Source of the DNA: Litorivivens sp041625575
Lineage (GTDB): Bacteria; Pseudomonadota; Gammaproteobacteria; Pseudomonadales; Spongiibacteraceae
Length of the DNA stretch: 64,000 nt
Direction: 5' to 3'
NCBI GenBank assembly: GCA_041625575.1
Contig: JBFJTG010000006.1
Location: forward strand, 4,160-68,159
The position numbers were made by a program, and so were the translations under genes. The notes beneath the pieces are model-generated. The model made no database searches. It was not told the origin of the DNA and saw nothing but the letters and a program-made list of their open reading frames with translations. This document shows positions 53,533 through 62,364 of the stretch, piece by piece; within the stretch, counting starts at the first letter, position 1, and the number at the start of each line of letters is the position of its first letter.

Positions 53533-54648
53533 TTAAAAGCCGTTGTCGGCGATGAAGTCGGTAATAGCGGCGTAAAATTCCATCTCGTCAAATGTGTCTG
53601 GTGGTACACCAATCACATCGAGGTGGTCCTGATTGATTTTCCAAGCATGTGAGGTCATTTGGGTAGAGTCGGGCGCATTCAGGTCAGCTACATAACCAGT
53701 GTTTGATTGCGTCCAGGCGTAATCAAGGCAGCCGTAGCATTCCCAATACTCCATGCGGTAACCCATCTGCTGCGAATTGATGCCGACCAGCCCATCATCG
53801 TCATTGTCGCTGGCATTACCATCACCTGTACCCAGCGCGCCGTCTCCGTTAGCGTCATAGCTCGCGTAGCCGTCGCCGTCAATTTCGGTCCATAGTTCTT
53901 TCAGCAGGTAGAGGGCAGGGTTCATGTTGCCGTTGTCCTGACCTGTCAAAAAGCTTCGCGAGCGCTCAATGTTGGCTGTGCCTGCGGGGTAGTTTTGGTT
54001 GAAGGCATAGGTGCCGGTAGTCACGCCGTCATTAGGATCGAAGTCGTGGTTAACCAGCTGTTTCAGTGCCGCAATGGCGTCGTTGCCGCCACCGTAAATC
54101 ACGTTGCCAAAATATTCAGCCAGGGTTTCCAGGATCGAGGTCACACCGGGCGACAGATTCAACACATACTGGGCGATTGGCGAACCGCGGTGCGGTGAGG
54201 AAATACTGATGCCGTATTTCACAACGCGATAGCCACGGGCATCTTTGAGTAGCTTGGCTGCCTTGCGCAGATCCAGACCACCTTGTGAGTGACCGATGAT
54301 GTTGACGTAGGAATGACCGCTGCTGGCCAGATAATTCTGGATGTCTTGATACAGCTCGTAGCCGCGTTGCTCTGAACTGGCGAAAGGCGTCACTGAGGCA
54401 ACAAAGGACTCTTGCCCTGAGTTGATGTCGTGATTGCAGTAATACTCGCCCCACTGGCAGGTGTCCAGAACGTAAACGCCGTAGTCATCGCCCCAGTATT
54501 CGTAGCCGAGTATGTCGTCAAAGCCTGCCATGCCGTGGGCAAACACGATGGGGTAAGTGGTTTTGTTGGCGTCGCGCGCCAGCGTTGGTGTTGCGAACAG
54601 GGTGAGCGACATGAGTAGTGCTGTCGCCAGTTTGAATTGCTTTTTCAT
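53533..54648 (-). CDS. Secreted triacylglycerol lipase, subfamily I type, with EF-hand-like loop
   Basis: A 371-aa alpha/beta-hydrolase with a Sec signal peptide (1-24). The oxyanion segment is VFAHGMAG (35-42), the nucleophile Ser121 is in GHSQGG, the catalytic Asp285 is probably in DDDGLVG, and the catalytic His342 in NQDHLDVIG, with Asp344 fitting the structural calcium site of this lipase group. Just before the Asp there is an insertion (about 257-284) with a near-perfect EF-hand loop DANGDGALGTGD (265-276). It is followed by the chaperone-like gene, as expected for foldase-dependent lipases. Confidence 0.9.
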   Translation of the reverse strand: MKKQFKLATALLMSLTLFATPTLARDANKTTYPIVFAHGMAGFDDILGYEYWGDDYGVYVLDTCQWGEYYCNHDINSGQESFVASVTPFASSEQRGYELYQDIQNYLASSGHSYVNIIGHSQGGLDLRKAAKLLKDARGYRVVKYGISISSPHRGSPIAQYVLNLSPGVTSILETLAEYFGNVIYGGGNDAIAALKQLVNHDFDPNDGVTTGTYAFNQNYPAGTANIERSRSFLTGQDNGNMNPALYLLKELWTEIDGDGYASYDANGDGALGTGDGNASDNDDDGLVGINSQQMGYRMEYWECYGCLDYAWTQSNTGYVADLNAPDSTQMTSHAWKINQDHLDVIGVPPDTFDEMEFYAAITDFIADNGF

Positions 54649-54792
54649 ACAGATGCTCCCAGTTTATATTTTTTTTATAAAGGCTCTTTGGCCTCGGGGT
54701 GATCTATGACATACAACGTCAATTTACTTCTTACTGCGGTCTTGCTCCGGTAGTTGAAGAAAGGTACTCCGCACTTGGCAGAGTGCGAGCGT

Positions 54793-54826
54793 CACACTGG
54801 CCTCAACGGTGGTCAAGGCCAGTGTG
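54793..54826 (-). terminator. Long hairpin downstream of the acyl-CoA dehydrogenase gene
   Basis: A perfect 11-bp stem (CACACTGGCCT / AGGCCAGTGTG) with a 12-nt loop, 7 bp beyond the dehydrogenase stop on the minus strand. No T run follows, so it may protect the mRNA 3' end after rho-dependent termination. Confidence 0.5.
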
Positions 54827-54832
54827 TATTCT

Positions 54833-55975
54833 TCACTTAATTAGTTCGCGGCCAATAATGAGCTTCATGACCTCATTGGTGCCTGCGTATATTCGCTGCA
54901 CCCGGGCATCAGCCCAGGCACGCGCAACAGGGTATTCCCACATATAGCCATAGCCGCCGTGAAGTTGGAGACATTCGTCCATCACTTTGCCCTGCAAATC
55001 TGTGGTGAGCAGTTTGGCTTTGGCTGCGGTCACGGCGTCGAGCCCGCCGTCGATGTGCAGCTCCAGGCAGCGGTCGAGAAAGACCGAGGCAGAAGTCAGT
55101 TCGGTATCCAGTTCGGCGAGCTTGAACTGGGTGTTTTGGAAGGTGGCGATAGTTTTGCCAAAGGCTTTACGCTCGGTGACGTAGGCGATGGTCTGTTCCA
55201 GAATGGCCTTCGCGCTGTGGACGGCCAGTATGGACACGTTCAGGCGCTCCTGAGGCAAATCCTGCATTAAGTAAACGAAGCCCATACCCTCTTCACCCAG
55301 TAGTGCGGAGGCTGGAACGCGGACATCCTGGAAAAACAGCTCCGAGGTATCTTGTGCCTTGAGACCGATTTTGTGCAGGTTTTTGCCTTTTTCAAAGCCG
55401 GGTGTGCCAGCCTCAACCAAGAACAGGCTTGTGCCTTTCGCGCCGCCGGCGGGATCGGTCTTGGCAACGACCACGACCAAGTCAGCATGCTGGCCATTGG
55501 TAATAAAGGTTTTGGAGCCATTGATGACGTATTCGTCGCCGTCTTTGATTGCGGTTGTTTTAATACCTTGCAGGTCTGAACCCGCCGCGGGTTCGGTCAT
55601 TGCTATAGCCGTTACAATTTCACCGGAGACGCAGCCTGGGAGATATTTTTGCTTCTGCTCTTCGCTCCCGTAGCGCACGATGTAGGGCACAGAGATGTCC
55701 GAGTGCAATCCCCAGCCAATTCCCGTCAAGCCTGAACGCGCACACTCCTCGTCGACAATAGCGTTGTAGCGAAAGTCCACGCCGACGCCGCCATATTCCT
55801 CGGGTACGGTAGGGCACAGAAAGCCTTGTTCGCCAGCTTTGTTCCACAGTGCGCGGTCAACTTGCCCATCTTCTTCCCATTGCTCGTGGAAAGGGGCGGC
55901 CTCAGTTTCCAGAAATCTGCGAACCGACTCGCGAAACATTTCGTGATCGGATTCATAGACGGTTCTCGGGATCAT
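54833..55975 (-). CDS. Acyl-CoA dehydrogenase
   Basis: An FAD-dependent enzyme of 380 aa catalysing the first step of fatty-acyl-CoA beta-oxidation. Signatures are AMTEPAAGSDLQGIKT (FAD/substrate), RKAFGKTIATFQNTQFKLA, LHGGYGYMWEYPVARAWAD and the catalytic Glu in IYAGTNEVMKLIIG. The profile fits a long- or medium-chain enzyme. The ATG at 55975 is used; a GTG directly before it is possible. It lies upstream of the lipase pair on the same strand, 184 bp apart, so a link to lipid use is plausible. Confidence 0.9.
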   Translation of the reverse strand: MIPRTVYESDHEMFRESVRRFLETEAAPFHEQWEEDGQVDRALWNKAGEQGFLCPTVPEEYGGVGVDFRYNAIVDEECARSGLTGIGWGLHSDISVPYIVRYGSEEQKQKYLPGCVSGEIVTAIAMTEPAAGSDLQGIKTTAIKDGDEYVINGSKTFITNGQHADLVVVVAKTDPAGGAKGTSLFLVEAGTPGFEKGKNLHKIGLKAQDTSELFFQDVRVPASALLGEEGMGFVYLMQDLPQERLNVSILAVHSAKAILEQTIAYVTERKAFGKTIATFQNTQFKLAELDTELTSASVFLDRCLELHIDGGLDAVTAAKAKLLTTDLQGKVMDECLQLHGGYGYMWEYPVARAWADARVQRIYAGTNEVMKLIIGRELIK

Positions 55976-56172
55976 CACTTTGTCCTCAATTCAGTAAATT
56001 TCATTATGGGCTTAGCTTACTACGTAGACTCTAATACAAGGGATCAATGGGGTGAATAGCTAGTATTCACTAAGGAAAGGGCTCTAGAGGCCCCGTCATG
56101 CGGGACTGTGGCGTTCACAGCGCTGGCCTCAGGCTTTACTATGGCACTCCAGTTGCGAGAAAGGACAAAAAA

Positions 56173-56595
56173 GTGGATATGGGGGCTGTGAGTTACCGCG
56201 TTAACCAGAATATACCGCTTGTGAAGTTTGTTGAATTGTTGGAGCGCTCGGGGCTTGCCGAGCGTCGTCCGGTTCATGACCGGGAGTGCCTGCAAGGCAT
56301 GTTGAACGGAGCCAATCTTCTGGTTACAGCCTGGGACGGGATCAAGCTGATAGGGCTGTCGCGGGCACTTACTGATTTTCACTATGCCTGCTACCTGTCC
56401 GATCTTGCTGTGGATCGCGACTATCAGCGCAGCGGCATCGGCCGGGAGCTGATTGCACGAACCCGCAAGCAGTTAGGCGCAAACACCAAGCTGATTTTGT
56501 TGTCGGCACCCGAGGCCCAGGGTTATTACCCCAAGCTCGGCTTTGTGGCCAATGAGCGATGTTGGGTGCTCGATGCGGACGCGACCTTGTTATGA
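56173..56595 (+). CDS. GNAT family N-acetyltransferase
   Basis: A 140-aa acetyltransferase. The acetyl-CoA-binding motif A is LAVDRDYQRSGIGRELIART. The substrate is unknown. GTG at 56173 has AAAGGA eight bases upstream; an ATG at 56179 or 56098 is possible. The stop overlaps the trmH start by 4 bp (ATGA), so it belongs to a four-gene coupled set (GNAT, trmH, HExxH protein, small membrane protein). Confidence 0.85.
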   Translation: MDMGAVSYRVNQNIPLVKFVELLERSGLAERRPVHDRECLQGMLNGANLLVTAWDGIKLIGLSRALTDFHYACYLSDLAVDRDYQRSGIGRELIARTRKQLGANTKLILLSAPEAQGYYPKLGFVANERCWVLDADATLL

Positions 56596-57311
56596 CTCCC
56601 GAGCGCAAAGAACGGCTTGATCGGGTGTTAAGCTGCCGTCAGCCGGATTTTACCGTCGTGACAGATTACGTGCACAAGGGTCGTAATCTGTCCGCCATTG
56701 TGCGAACCGCCGATGCGGTAGGTGCGCTTGATATGCACTGTGTGATCGGCGACAAGGAATATAAGGCTTTTCGAGGAACGGCTAAAGGTAGCCACGCTTG
56801 GGTTAGGGTTCATCGTCACCCGGATTTGGCTGCCGCTTTGAGCCCCTTGAAAAACGCCGGATATCAAATTGTTGCCGCTAATTTGTCCGCGCATTCTGTC
56901 GATTTTCGCGAGCTTGATTATTGCAAGCCTACGGCCCTGTTATTGGGCGCCGAAAAGGATGGTCTCAGCGCGGCCGGGTGTGAGAGCGCCGATATTGAAG
57001 TGACTATTCCCATGGTCGGTATGGTGCAGTCTTACAATGTGTCGGTGGCGGCCGGCATTATTCTTAGTGAAGTTCAGCGCCAGCGGCAACTGGCAGGGCT
57101 CTATGACAAGATGCGAATTGATAAGCCGAGCTATGATCGCCTGTTTTTTGAGTGGGCTTATCCAAAGCTGGCTGATTTTTGCGGGCGTTACGACCTGACT
57201 TACCCGCTACTGAACTCGGAGGGTGAGTTGCAAAACCCTTCGGCGTGGTATGCCGCGGTGCGCGAGCAGCTAGGCGAGCAACATACGGATTTAAGTGAGA
57301 TGCGCGAATGA
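56592..57311 (+). CDS. trmH: tRNA (guanosine(18)-2'-O)-methyltransferase TrmH
   Basis: A SPOUT-class methyltransferase of 239 aa. It has the catalytic Arg region KGRNLSAIVRTADAVG and the knotted SAM-site segments LLLGAEKDGLS and IPMVGMVQSYNVSVAAG. The C-terminal extension is typical of TrmH rather than RlmB. The ATG at 56592 overlaps the GNAT stop, and its own stop overlaps the next gene by 4 bp. It methylates G18 in the D-loop of some tRNAs. Confidence 0.93.
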   Translation: MTPERKERLDRVLSCRQPDFTVVTDYVHKGRNLSAIVRTADAVGALDMHCVIGDKEYKAFRGTAKGSHAWVRVHRHPDLAAALSPLKNAGYQIVAANLSAHSVDFRELDYCKPTALLLGAEKDGLSAAGCESADIEVTIPMVGMVQSYNVSVAAGIILSEVQRQRQLAGLYDKMRIDKPSYDRLFFEWAYPKLADFCGRYDLTYPLLNSEGELQNPSAWYAAVREQLGEQHTDLSEMRE

Positions 57312-57808
57312 ATGCTCGCAAGTTGGCAGTATGGTTACTTTTGCCCTATCTATTTTGGCTAACGTTTTTCTATAGTTACCATTTTATTGATGGGGTTAAT
57401 CTGGTCATCCATGAAAGCGGCCATCTGGTTTTCAGCTTTGGAGGTGAAACCCTGCATTTTTTGGGCGGTACGCTTCTCCAGCTAGCCTTTCCGCTTGCAT
57501 TTGTGTTGCATTTTCGCCGGCATAATCAGCCCTTCGAAAGTGCTGTGTGCACGCTTTGGTTCGCAGAAAGTTTAATGTATACCGCGGAATACCTCGGCGA
57601 CGCCAAGGCCATGCAGTTGCCCTTGGTCGGAGGCGGGATTCACGATTGGAACTGGCTTTTGAGCCGTTGGGGTTTGCTGGACAACTGCGTTGGTCTTGCA
57701 CAGAGCCTGCATGTGATCGCTGTTGTCGTGTTGGTGCTGGCTTGGTCTAAGGCCTATCAACTACAATATAAGACGTCGATTCCCAAAACGCGCCGGAAAG
57801 CCCTATGA
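57308..57808 (+). CDS. Small polytopic membrane protein with HExxH (M50-like) motif
   Basis: A 166-aa inner-membrane protein with about four hydrophobic segments. The first is followed by HESGH at 35-39, a zinc-protease-type motif. The stretch YLGDAKAMQLPLVGGGIHDW at 95-114 contains Asp and His residues that could complete a metal site, which recalls site-2 protease-like (M50) enzymes. It is shorter than usual members and no PDZ domain is seen, so activity is inference. It overlaps trmH and the next gene by 4 bp each. Confidence 0.6.
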   Translation: MNARKLAVWLLLPYLFWLTFFYSYHFIDGVNLVIHESGHLVFSFGGETLHFLGGTLLQLAFPLAFVLHFRRHNQPFESAVCTLWFAESLMYTAEYLGDAKAMQLPLVGGGIHDWNWLLSRWGLLDNCVGLAQSLHVIAVVVLVLAWSKAYQLQYKTSIPKTRRKAL

Positions 57809-57996
57809 GCATTACTTGGTTTGTAATAGCGATGATTGTGTTGCTACACACAGCGTGGACGCTCGCGAATGCAATTACAAACAAAGGTGGGCTGGTTAAG
57901 GGCCCAGTAACTCCGCATAACTCGCTGCCTTATGTGTGGGGCGCTGTGGTAGGAATTGCTGCCGGACAAATGCTGTTTCTATTGTTATTCCATTAG
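57805..57996 (+). CDS. Small hypothetical membrane protein
   Basis: A 63-aa protein with two hydrophobic segments (2-22 and 44-62) around a short loop with GGLVKGPVTPHN. I do not recognise the family. The 4-bp ATGA overlap with the HExxH protein gene suggests it is really expressed and works with that protein. Confidence 0.6.
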   Translation: MSITWFVIAMIVLLHTAWTLANAITNKGGLVKGPVTPHNSLPYVWGAVVGIAAGQMLFLLLFH

Positions 57997-58126
57997 CCGT
58001 TCAGTAAAGGCAGCTTCGTGGCGCTGGCTAGCACCGTATCCACGTTTCACCTGTCTGGGTGATGCTTGTGTGGCGGGCATTTGCCAAACTTCCCCGATAG
58101 CTTGAAAGGCATCAGGAGAGTGGCAT

Positions 58127-59239
58127 ATGAACGATAAAGAGACAGTACAATCGGTGGTCGACGGCACGGCTTGGGAAGCGTTTTGTGATTCGCTGAAAAA
58201 AAGCGGTCAACAGATTCTTCGGCCTGAAGCACCGGCAGATGCCTTTACCCGCGCGGAAGGTTGGCGTTATCTGACTCGCTTGACCCGCATTGCACTCGAT
58301 ATGTTTATGGAGTGCAGCGATCGGGATTTCCCCACCTTTTATCGCCCCTCTCATGAAACCGCCAAAATAGGCGCTGACAACCCCGATAATTATTATCAGC
58401 GCGCCGAGATTAACGGCCAGTACGATTACCGCATCAGCGGTACCCGTGGCACAGTGGCCTACCTGGGTTTGATCGCCATTGCCGGTGGCTATGAAGACGA
58501 AGATAGCAACATGCGCTCGGTTGGTTCTCTGGATACTCACGGTGGCCTGGAAGTTGACGCTGATGGGCGAATAGAAATCATTTTGAGCAGAGAGCCCAAG
58601 CCTGGCAACTGGCTGAAGATTACCGAAGATACTATTGCGGTATTAGTTCGCCAGACTTTTCTCGACAGAAACGGCGAAACTATCGCCGACCTGAAAATTG
58701 AACGTATTGTGGAAGATGGCGTTGTGCCCGCGCCGCTCGACCCACTGCAGTTGGCTCTGAATCTGCAAAAAACAGCGGGCTTTGTTCAGGGGACGGCCAA
58801 ATTGTTTGCGGATTGGTCGCAGTCTTTTCTCGATAAGCCCAATGAATTGCCGCCAGCCGATCAGGCCTATTGCCAGAAGATCGGCGGTGATCCCAATATT
58901 TTCTACTATCACAGTTACTACGACCTGGCTGAAGACGAGGCGCTGGTGGTCGATGTGCCCCGTATCCCTGAGTGCGACAACTGGAATTTGCAGGTCGATA
59001 ACTACTGGATGGAGTCGCTTGATTACCGCTACCTGAAAATTCATGTGAATAAACACACTGCCAAATACAATGCGGACGGCAGCGTGCAGATTGTGATTAG
59101 CGAAACCAACCCCGGGCATCCAAACTGGCTTGGTACCGCAGGGCATAGACAGGGCACTTTGGCCTTTCGCTGGATTGGTGCCACTGACATTGTGCATCCT
59201 GCAACTCGTGTCGTGAAAATCAGCAGTCTCGCATCTTAA
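58127..59239 (+). CDS. DUF1214 domain-containing protein
   Basis: A 370-aa cytoplasmic protein without a signal peptide. The C-terminal part (LQVDNYWMESLDYRYLKIHVN and PNWLGTAGHRQGTLAFRW) is typical of DUF1214 proteins, whose function is unknown. AGGAG lies just upstream of the ATG. It stands 39 bp before the sulfotransferase gene and is likely in one operon with it; such pairs may act on the same hydrophobic substrate, but this is inference. Confidence 0.8.
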   Translation: MNDKETVQSVVDGTAWEAFCDSLKKSGQQILRPEAPADAFTRAEGWRYLTRLTRIALDMFMECSDRDFPTFYRPSHETAKIGADNPDNYYQRAEINGQYDYRISGTRGTVAYLGLIAIAGGYEDEDSNMRSVGSLDTHGGLEVDADGRIEIILSREPKPGNWLKITEDTIAVLVRQTFLDRNGETIADLKIERIVEDGVVPAPLDPLQLALNLQKTAGFVQGTAKLFADWSQSFLDKPNELPPADQAYCQKIGGDPNIFYYHSYYDLAEDEALVVDVPRIPECDNWNLQVDNYWMESLDYRYLKIHVNKHTAKYNADGSVQIVISETNPGHPNWLGTAGHRQGTLAFRWIGATDIVHPATRVVKISSLAS

Positions 59240-59278
59240 GCGCGCTAGCATTGTTGCCACTGAATTGGAGAAAACCCT

Positions 59279-60451
59279 GTGACTGAACATCAGATTCCGG
59301 ACGTAGAAATCACTGTTGATGGCCTGCTGAGTGCCGCGCGCGAGGCGACAGGCCTCAGTGATTTTGGCGACGATTCCTTTCGCGAGCCCTTTGAAGTGCT
59401 CGTGAAGTCCCTTAACGAAGAGGCAGACTTGAACGCAGTCGGCCGTTTTATGCAGTACCAGCGCAGCCTCAATATCCTGTGCAACCGCTTGCGTACCGAA
59501 GCCTGGATTGCCCGTCACCCGGAAATACTGGACGAGGAGGTCAAAGCGCCGGTTGTTATCATCGGCTTGCAGCGAACCGGATCGACCATGTTTCATCGCA
59601 TTCTTGCCAGTGATTCGCGATTCTACGCCCCTCTTTGGTATGAGGTGCGTAATCCTGCACCGTATATGGATTGGGATTTTAAAGGCGCTGATCAGCGCGT
59701 GGTTGAGGCCAAGGCCGAAGTAGCGGCCATGCTGGAGGCCAACCCCGAGCTTGCGGCCATTCACCCTATGGATCCCATGGCGGCTGATGAAGATATCATG
59801 CTGCTGGAGCACAGCTTTTACAGCACTGTGCCCGACGCTTTCTGTAATGTGCCGAGCTACGGTAAATGGAATGATGCCCACGATAATACGCCGGGCTACG
59901 AATACCTGAAGCGACAGCTACAAAGTTTACAGTGGCAGAAAAAGCAGCAGGGCCAAAGTGCGCAGCGCTGGTTGTTAAAGACCCCGCACCACCTTCATCA
60001 CGTGGCGACCTTGCTGAGGGTATTTCCCGACGCCAAAATCATTCAGACTCATCGCGACCCGTTACAAACGATTCCCTCGGCGGCCAGCATGAATTACAAC
60101 CTCTGGCTTATGTGTGCCGATAAGCCGGACCCTAAAGTGGTGGGCGAACAGTGGGCAGCCAAGTACGCCAAAGGCATGCTGCACACGATGGAAACGCGCA
60201 AGCTTAAACCGGATGCCTTCATTGATGTCTGGTACAAGGACACTGTTGCCGATCCCTTTAAACCCGCGCAGGCGGTCTATGACTTTATCGGAATGGACTT
60301 TACCGAGGAAGCCCATGAGGCAATGGAAAAGTGGCGCGAGGAAAACAAGCGTGAAGATCGTCCGAGTCACGAGTACACACTAGAGCAATTTGGATTTAGT
60401 GAAGAGGGCTTGAAAGAGCAGTTTGCGGCCTATCGCAAGCAGTACCTCTAA
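59279..60451 (+). CDS. Sulfotransferase family protein
   Basis: A 390-aa PAPS-dependent sulfotransferase. The 5'-phosphosulfate loop is seen as GLQRTGSTMFHRIL (about 98-111) and the 3'-phosphate site as IIQTHRDPLQTIPS. The C-terminal region (REDRPSHEYTLEQFGF) matches the bacterial Sulfotransfer_3-like group also found at 63724-64000. The acceptor is unknown. GTG start with GGAG upstream. It follows the DUF1214 gene and ends at a REP-type repeat. Confidence 0.88.
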   Translation: MTEHQIPDVEITVDGLLSAAREATGLSDFGDDSFREPFEVLVKSLNEEADLNAVGRFMQYQRSLNILCNRLRTEAWIARHPEILDEEVKAPVVIIGLQRTGSTMFHRILASDSRFYAPLWYEVRNPAPYMDWDFKGADQRVVEAKAEVAAMLEANPELAAIHPMDPMAADEDIMLLEHSFYSTVPDAFCNVPSYGKWNDAHDNTPGYEYLKRQLQSLQWQKKQQGQSAQRWLLKTPHHLHHVATLLRVFPDAKIIQTHRDPLQTIPSAASMNYNLWLMCADKPDPKVVGEQWAAKYAKGMLHTMETRKLKPDAFIDVWYKDTVADPFKPAQAVYDFIGMDFTEEAHEAMEKWREENKREDRPSHEYTLEQFGFSEEGLKEQFAAYRKQYL

Positions 60452-60452
60452 A

Positions 60453-60659
60453 GTAGGAGCCAGCCCTGCTGACGAGACATTTAGAATTCGCCTGCAGGGC
60501 AGGCTCCTACGGATACGACAAAAGTGTTCTTGGCAATTCTTAGCAGTAGGGATTGGTCACGGCGCCGAGTAAAGCTCTCAGAGTCACGTCTGCTGATTTA
60601 GAAGCCAGCCCTGCTGACGAGTCCATGGAGTTCGCCTGCAAGACAGGCTCCTGCGGATA
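60453..60659 (+). repeat. Tandem pair of REP-like hairpin elements
   Basis: Unit A (60453-60515) starts GTAGGAGCC-a-GCCCTGC and ends GCAGGGC-a-GGCTCCTAC, a 16-bp stem with one A/A mismatch and a 24-nt loop. Unit B (60598-60659) is a direct, slightly decayed copy; about 85% of positions agree. The pair fills the gap between the convergent sulfotransferase and LysR genes and is related to the element at 13619-13690. Confidence 0.8.
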
Positions 60660-60685
60660 TTCTGCGGAATTCAGGTCTCCTTCGA

Positions 60686-61567
60686 TTATTGCTGTCGCTT
60701 ACAAAGCTCTATCCAGTAGTCGACCGCAGCTTTATTGTGGCGCTTGCGGGGCAGGGCAAAGTAAAAACGCCGTCGCATATTGCGTCGCGCCAGCTTGAGC
60801 GGGATCAGGTTGCCGTTGCGAAAGTCGTTTTGTAGCACCACCTGCGACAGGCAGCCTATTCCCAACCCTGATTCCACCGCACTCTTGATGGCTTCGTTGT
60901 GTCGAAATTCGCGGTAGATATTAATTTCCGGTAGTAGCTCGGCCAGCGCCCGATCAAAGGTGTGGCGAGCCCCGGAATCCGGTTCGCGCAGTATCCAGCG
61001 GGCGCTTTTTATATCGCGATTATTGAGCGTTTTGCGCTGCGCAAGTGGATGCTCCGCGCTGCAAAATACAACCAGCTCATCTTCCATCCAGGGAATGAGT
61101 TCAAGATCCCGGTGCTGTACTTCGCGCTCTATCATGCCCACATCAACTTCGTAGTTGAGCACCTTACTGACGATCTCGGGGGTGTTTGTGGTGTCCAGGT
61201 CCACATCAGCGGCGGGGTAGTGGGCTAGATAGTCAGCCAAATAGCGCACCACCAGATGATTGCCTATCGTGAAGCTGGCGCCCACCTTGAGGTGCCCTAA
61301 ATCTCCGTGTTGGCGCAGGGTTTGCTCAAATTGCAGGGCGTGGGTGTAGAGCATTTCGGCTTCTTTGCGCAGGCTGTGGCCCACGGGGTTGAGCTGGAGC
61401 TTGTTGCCTTTACGTTCGAACAGCGAAACACCATAGCTTTTTTCGAGCGCTTGCAGCGCAGCGCTGGCGGCTGATTGCGACAAATTGAGTTCGACCGCGG
61501 CGCGCGACACGCTTTCGTGGCGGGCCACAGCGAGAAAAATATTCAGGTGGCGCAGGGTAAAGTTCAT
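60686..61567 (-). CDS. LysR-type transcriptional regulator, YeiE-like
   Basis: A 293-aa LysR protein. The N-terminal HTH reads LRHLNIFLAVARHESVSRAA and LSQSAASAALQALEKSYG; the effector domain follows from about residue 90 (GHLKVGASFTIGNHLVVRYL). The layout and motifs such as TIGNHLVV, DVGMIE, LREPDSGARHTFD and SGLGIGCLSQ resemble YeiE, reported as a sulfite-responsive regulator in enterobacteria. It is divergent from cysC, with a LysR-type palindrome at 61601-61617 just upstream, so control of cysC-sat is likely. Confidence 0.82.
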   Translation of the reverse strand: MNFTLRHLNIFLAVARHESVSRAAVELNLSQSAASAALQALEKSYGVSLFERKGNKLQLNPVGHSLRKEAEMLYTHALQFEQTLRQHGDLGHLKVGASFTIGNHLVVRYLADYLAHYPAADVDLDTTNTPEIVSKVLNYEVDVGMIEREVQHRDLELIPWMEDELVVFCSAEHPLAQRKTLNNRDIKSARWILREPDSGARHTFDRALAELLPEINIYREFRHNEAIKSAVESGLGIGCLSQVVLQNDFRNGNLIPLKLARRNMRRRFYFALPRKRHNKAAVDYWIELCKRQQ

Positions 61568-61600
61568 GGTTGAAGTCTACGCTAGGTGACGACATCCTGC

Positions 61601-61617
61601 TATCGATAAAATCGATA
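61601..61617. promoter_or_regulatory. LysR-type operator candidate
   Basis: A perfect inverted repeat TATCGAT-aaa-ATCGATA that fits the T-N11-A pattern of LysR sites. It is 33 bp upstream of the LysR start and 135 bp from cysC, in the divergent promoter region. Confidence 0.55.
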
Positions 61618-61752
61618 CTGAGTATTCTAATAACCCGTTTTACTTGTGGCTTGACGGACCGTATGATTGCCACCATCTCGGGGAGCCTACCAATAATGGC
61701 CCGACCTGATTTCTGATATCCGATTACCTATTAGCAAGCTGTGGAGAAAATA

Positions 61753-62364
61753 ATGACTGAGCAAAAAGCGACCAATGTGCATTGGCACGAAGGCGAAGTA
61801 AGCCGTGAAGACCGCCAGAAAATGCTGAAGCAAAAGGGCGCTACTCTATGGTTCACCGGCCTATCAGGCTCGGGCAAAAGCACCGTTGCCGTGGCCCTGG
61901 AGCATGCGCTGATCGAGCGCGGTCATCTTTGCTACCGCCTTGATGGCGACAATGTGCGTTTGGGCATAAACAAAAACCTGGGCTTCAGCGCGGAAGACCG
62001 GACTGAGAATATTCGTCGCATCGGCGAGATTTCCAAATTGTTTGTTGATACCGGTGTTATTGTTCTATCCAGCTTTGTCAGCCCTTATCGCGCAGACCGC
62101 GATCAAGTCCGTACTCTGCACGACCAAAGTGATATGGACTTCATCGAGGTTTACGTTAACGTGCCCTTGTCTGTTGCTGAAGAGCGCGACCCAAAGGGTT
62201 TGTATAAAAAGGCCCGTGCTGGTGAGATCAAAAACTTTACCGGCATCGATGACCCTTATGAAGCGCCCGAGTCTGCGGAAATCGTGCTCAATAGCCATGA
62301 AATGAGCCTCGAAGCAGAGGTTGATGCGCTACTTGAGGAAATGAAAAAGCGGGGAATTATTTAA
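61753..62364 (+). CDS. cysC: Adenylyl-sulfate kinase (APS kinase)
   Basis: CysC phosphorylates APS to PAPS. The 203-aa protein has the P-loop GLSGSGKS at 36-43, the APS-binding segment DGDNVRLGINKNLGFS, the lid region with PKGLYKKARAGEIKNFTGID and the conserved YEAPESAEI. The ATG at 61753 has GGAG upstream; an in-frame GTG at 61741 is also possible. sat follows after 84 bp. Confidence 0.96.
   Translation: MTEQKATNVHWHEGEVSREDRQKMLKQKGATLWFTGLSGSGKSTVAVALEHALIERGHLCYRLDGDNVRLGINKNLGFSAEDRTENIRRIGEISKLFVDTGVIVLSSFVSPYRADRDQVRTLHDQSDMDFIEVYVNVPLSVAEERDPKGLYKKARAGEIKNFTGIDDPYEAPESAEIVLNSHEMSLEAEVDALLEEMKKRGII

Noticed and set aside
58643..59881. 412-codon open frame antisense to the DUF1214 and sulfotransferase genes
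   Set aside because: The plus-strand genes have clear motifs, ribosome sites and family matches; the antisense product resembles no family that I know.
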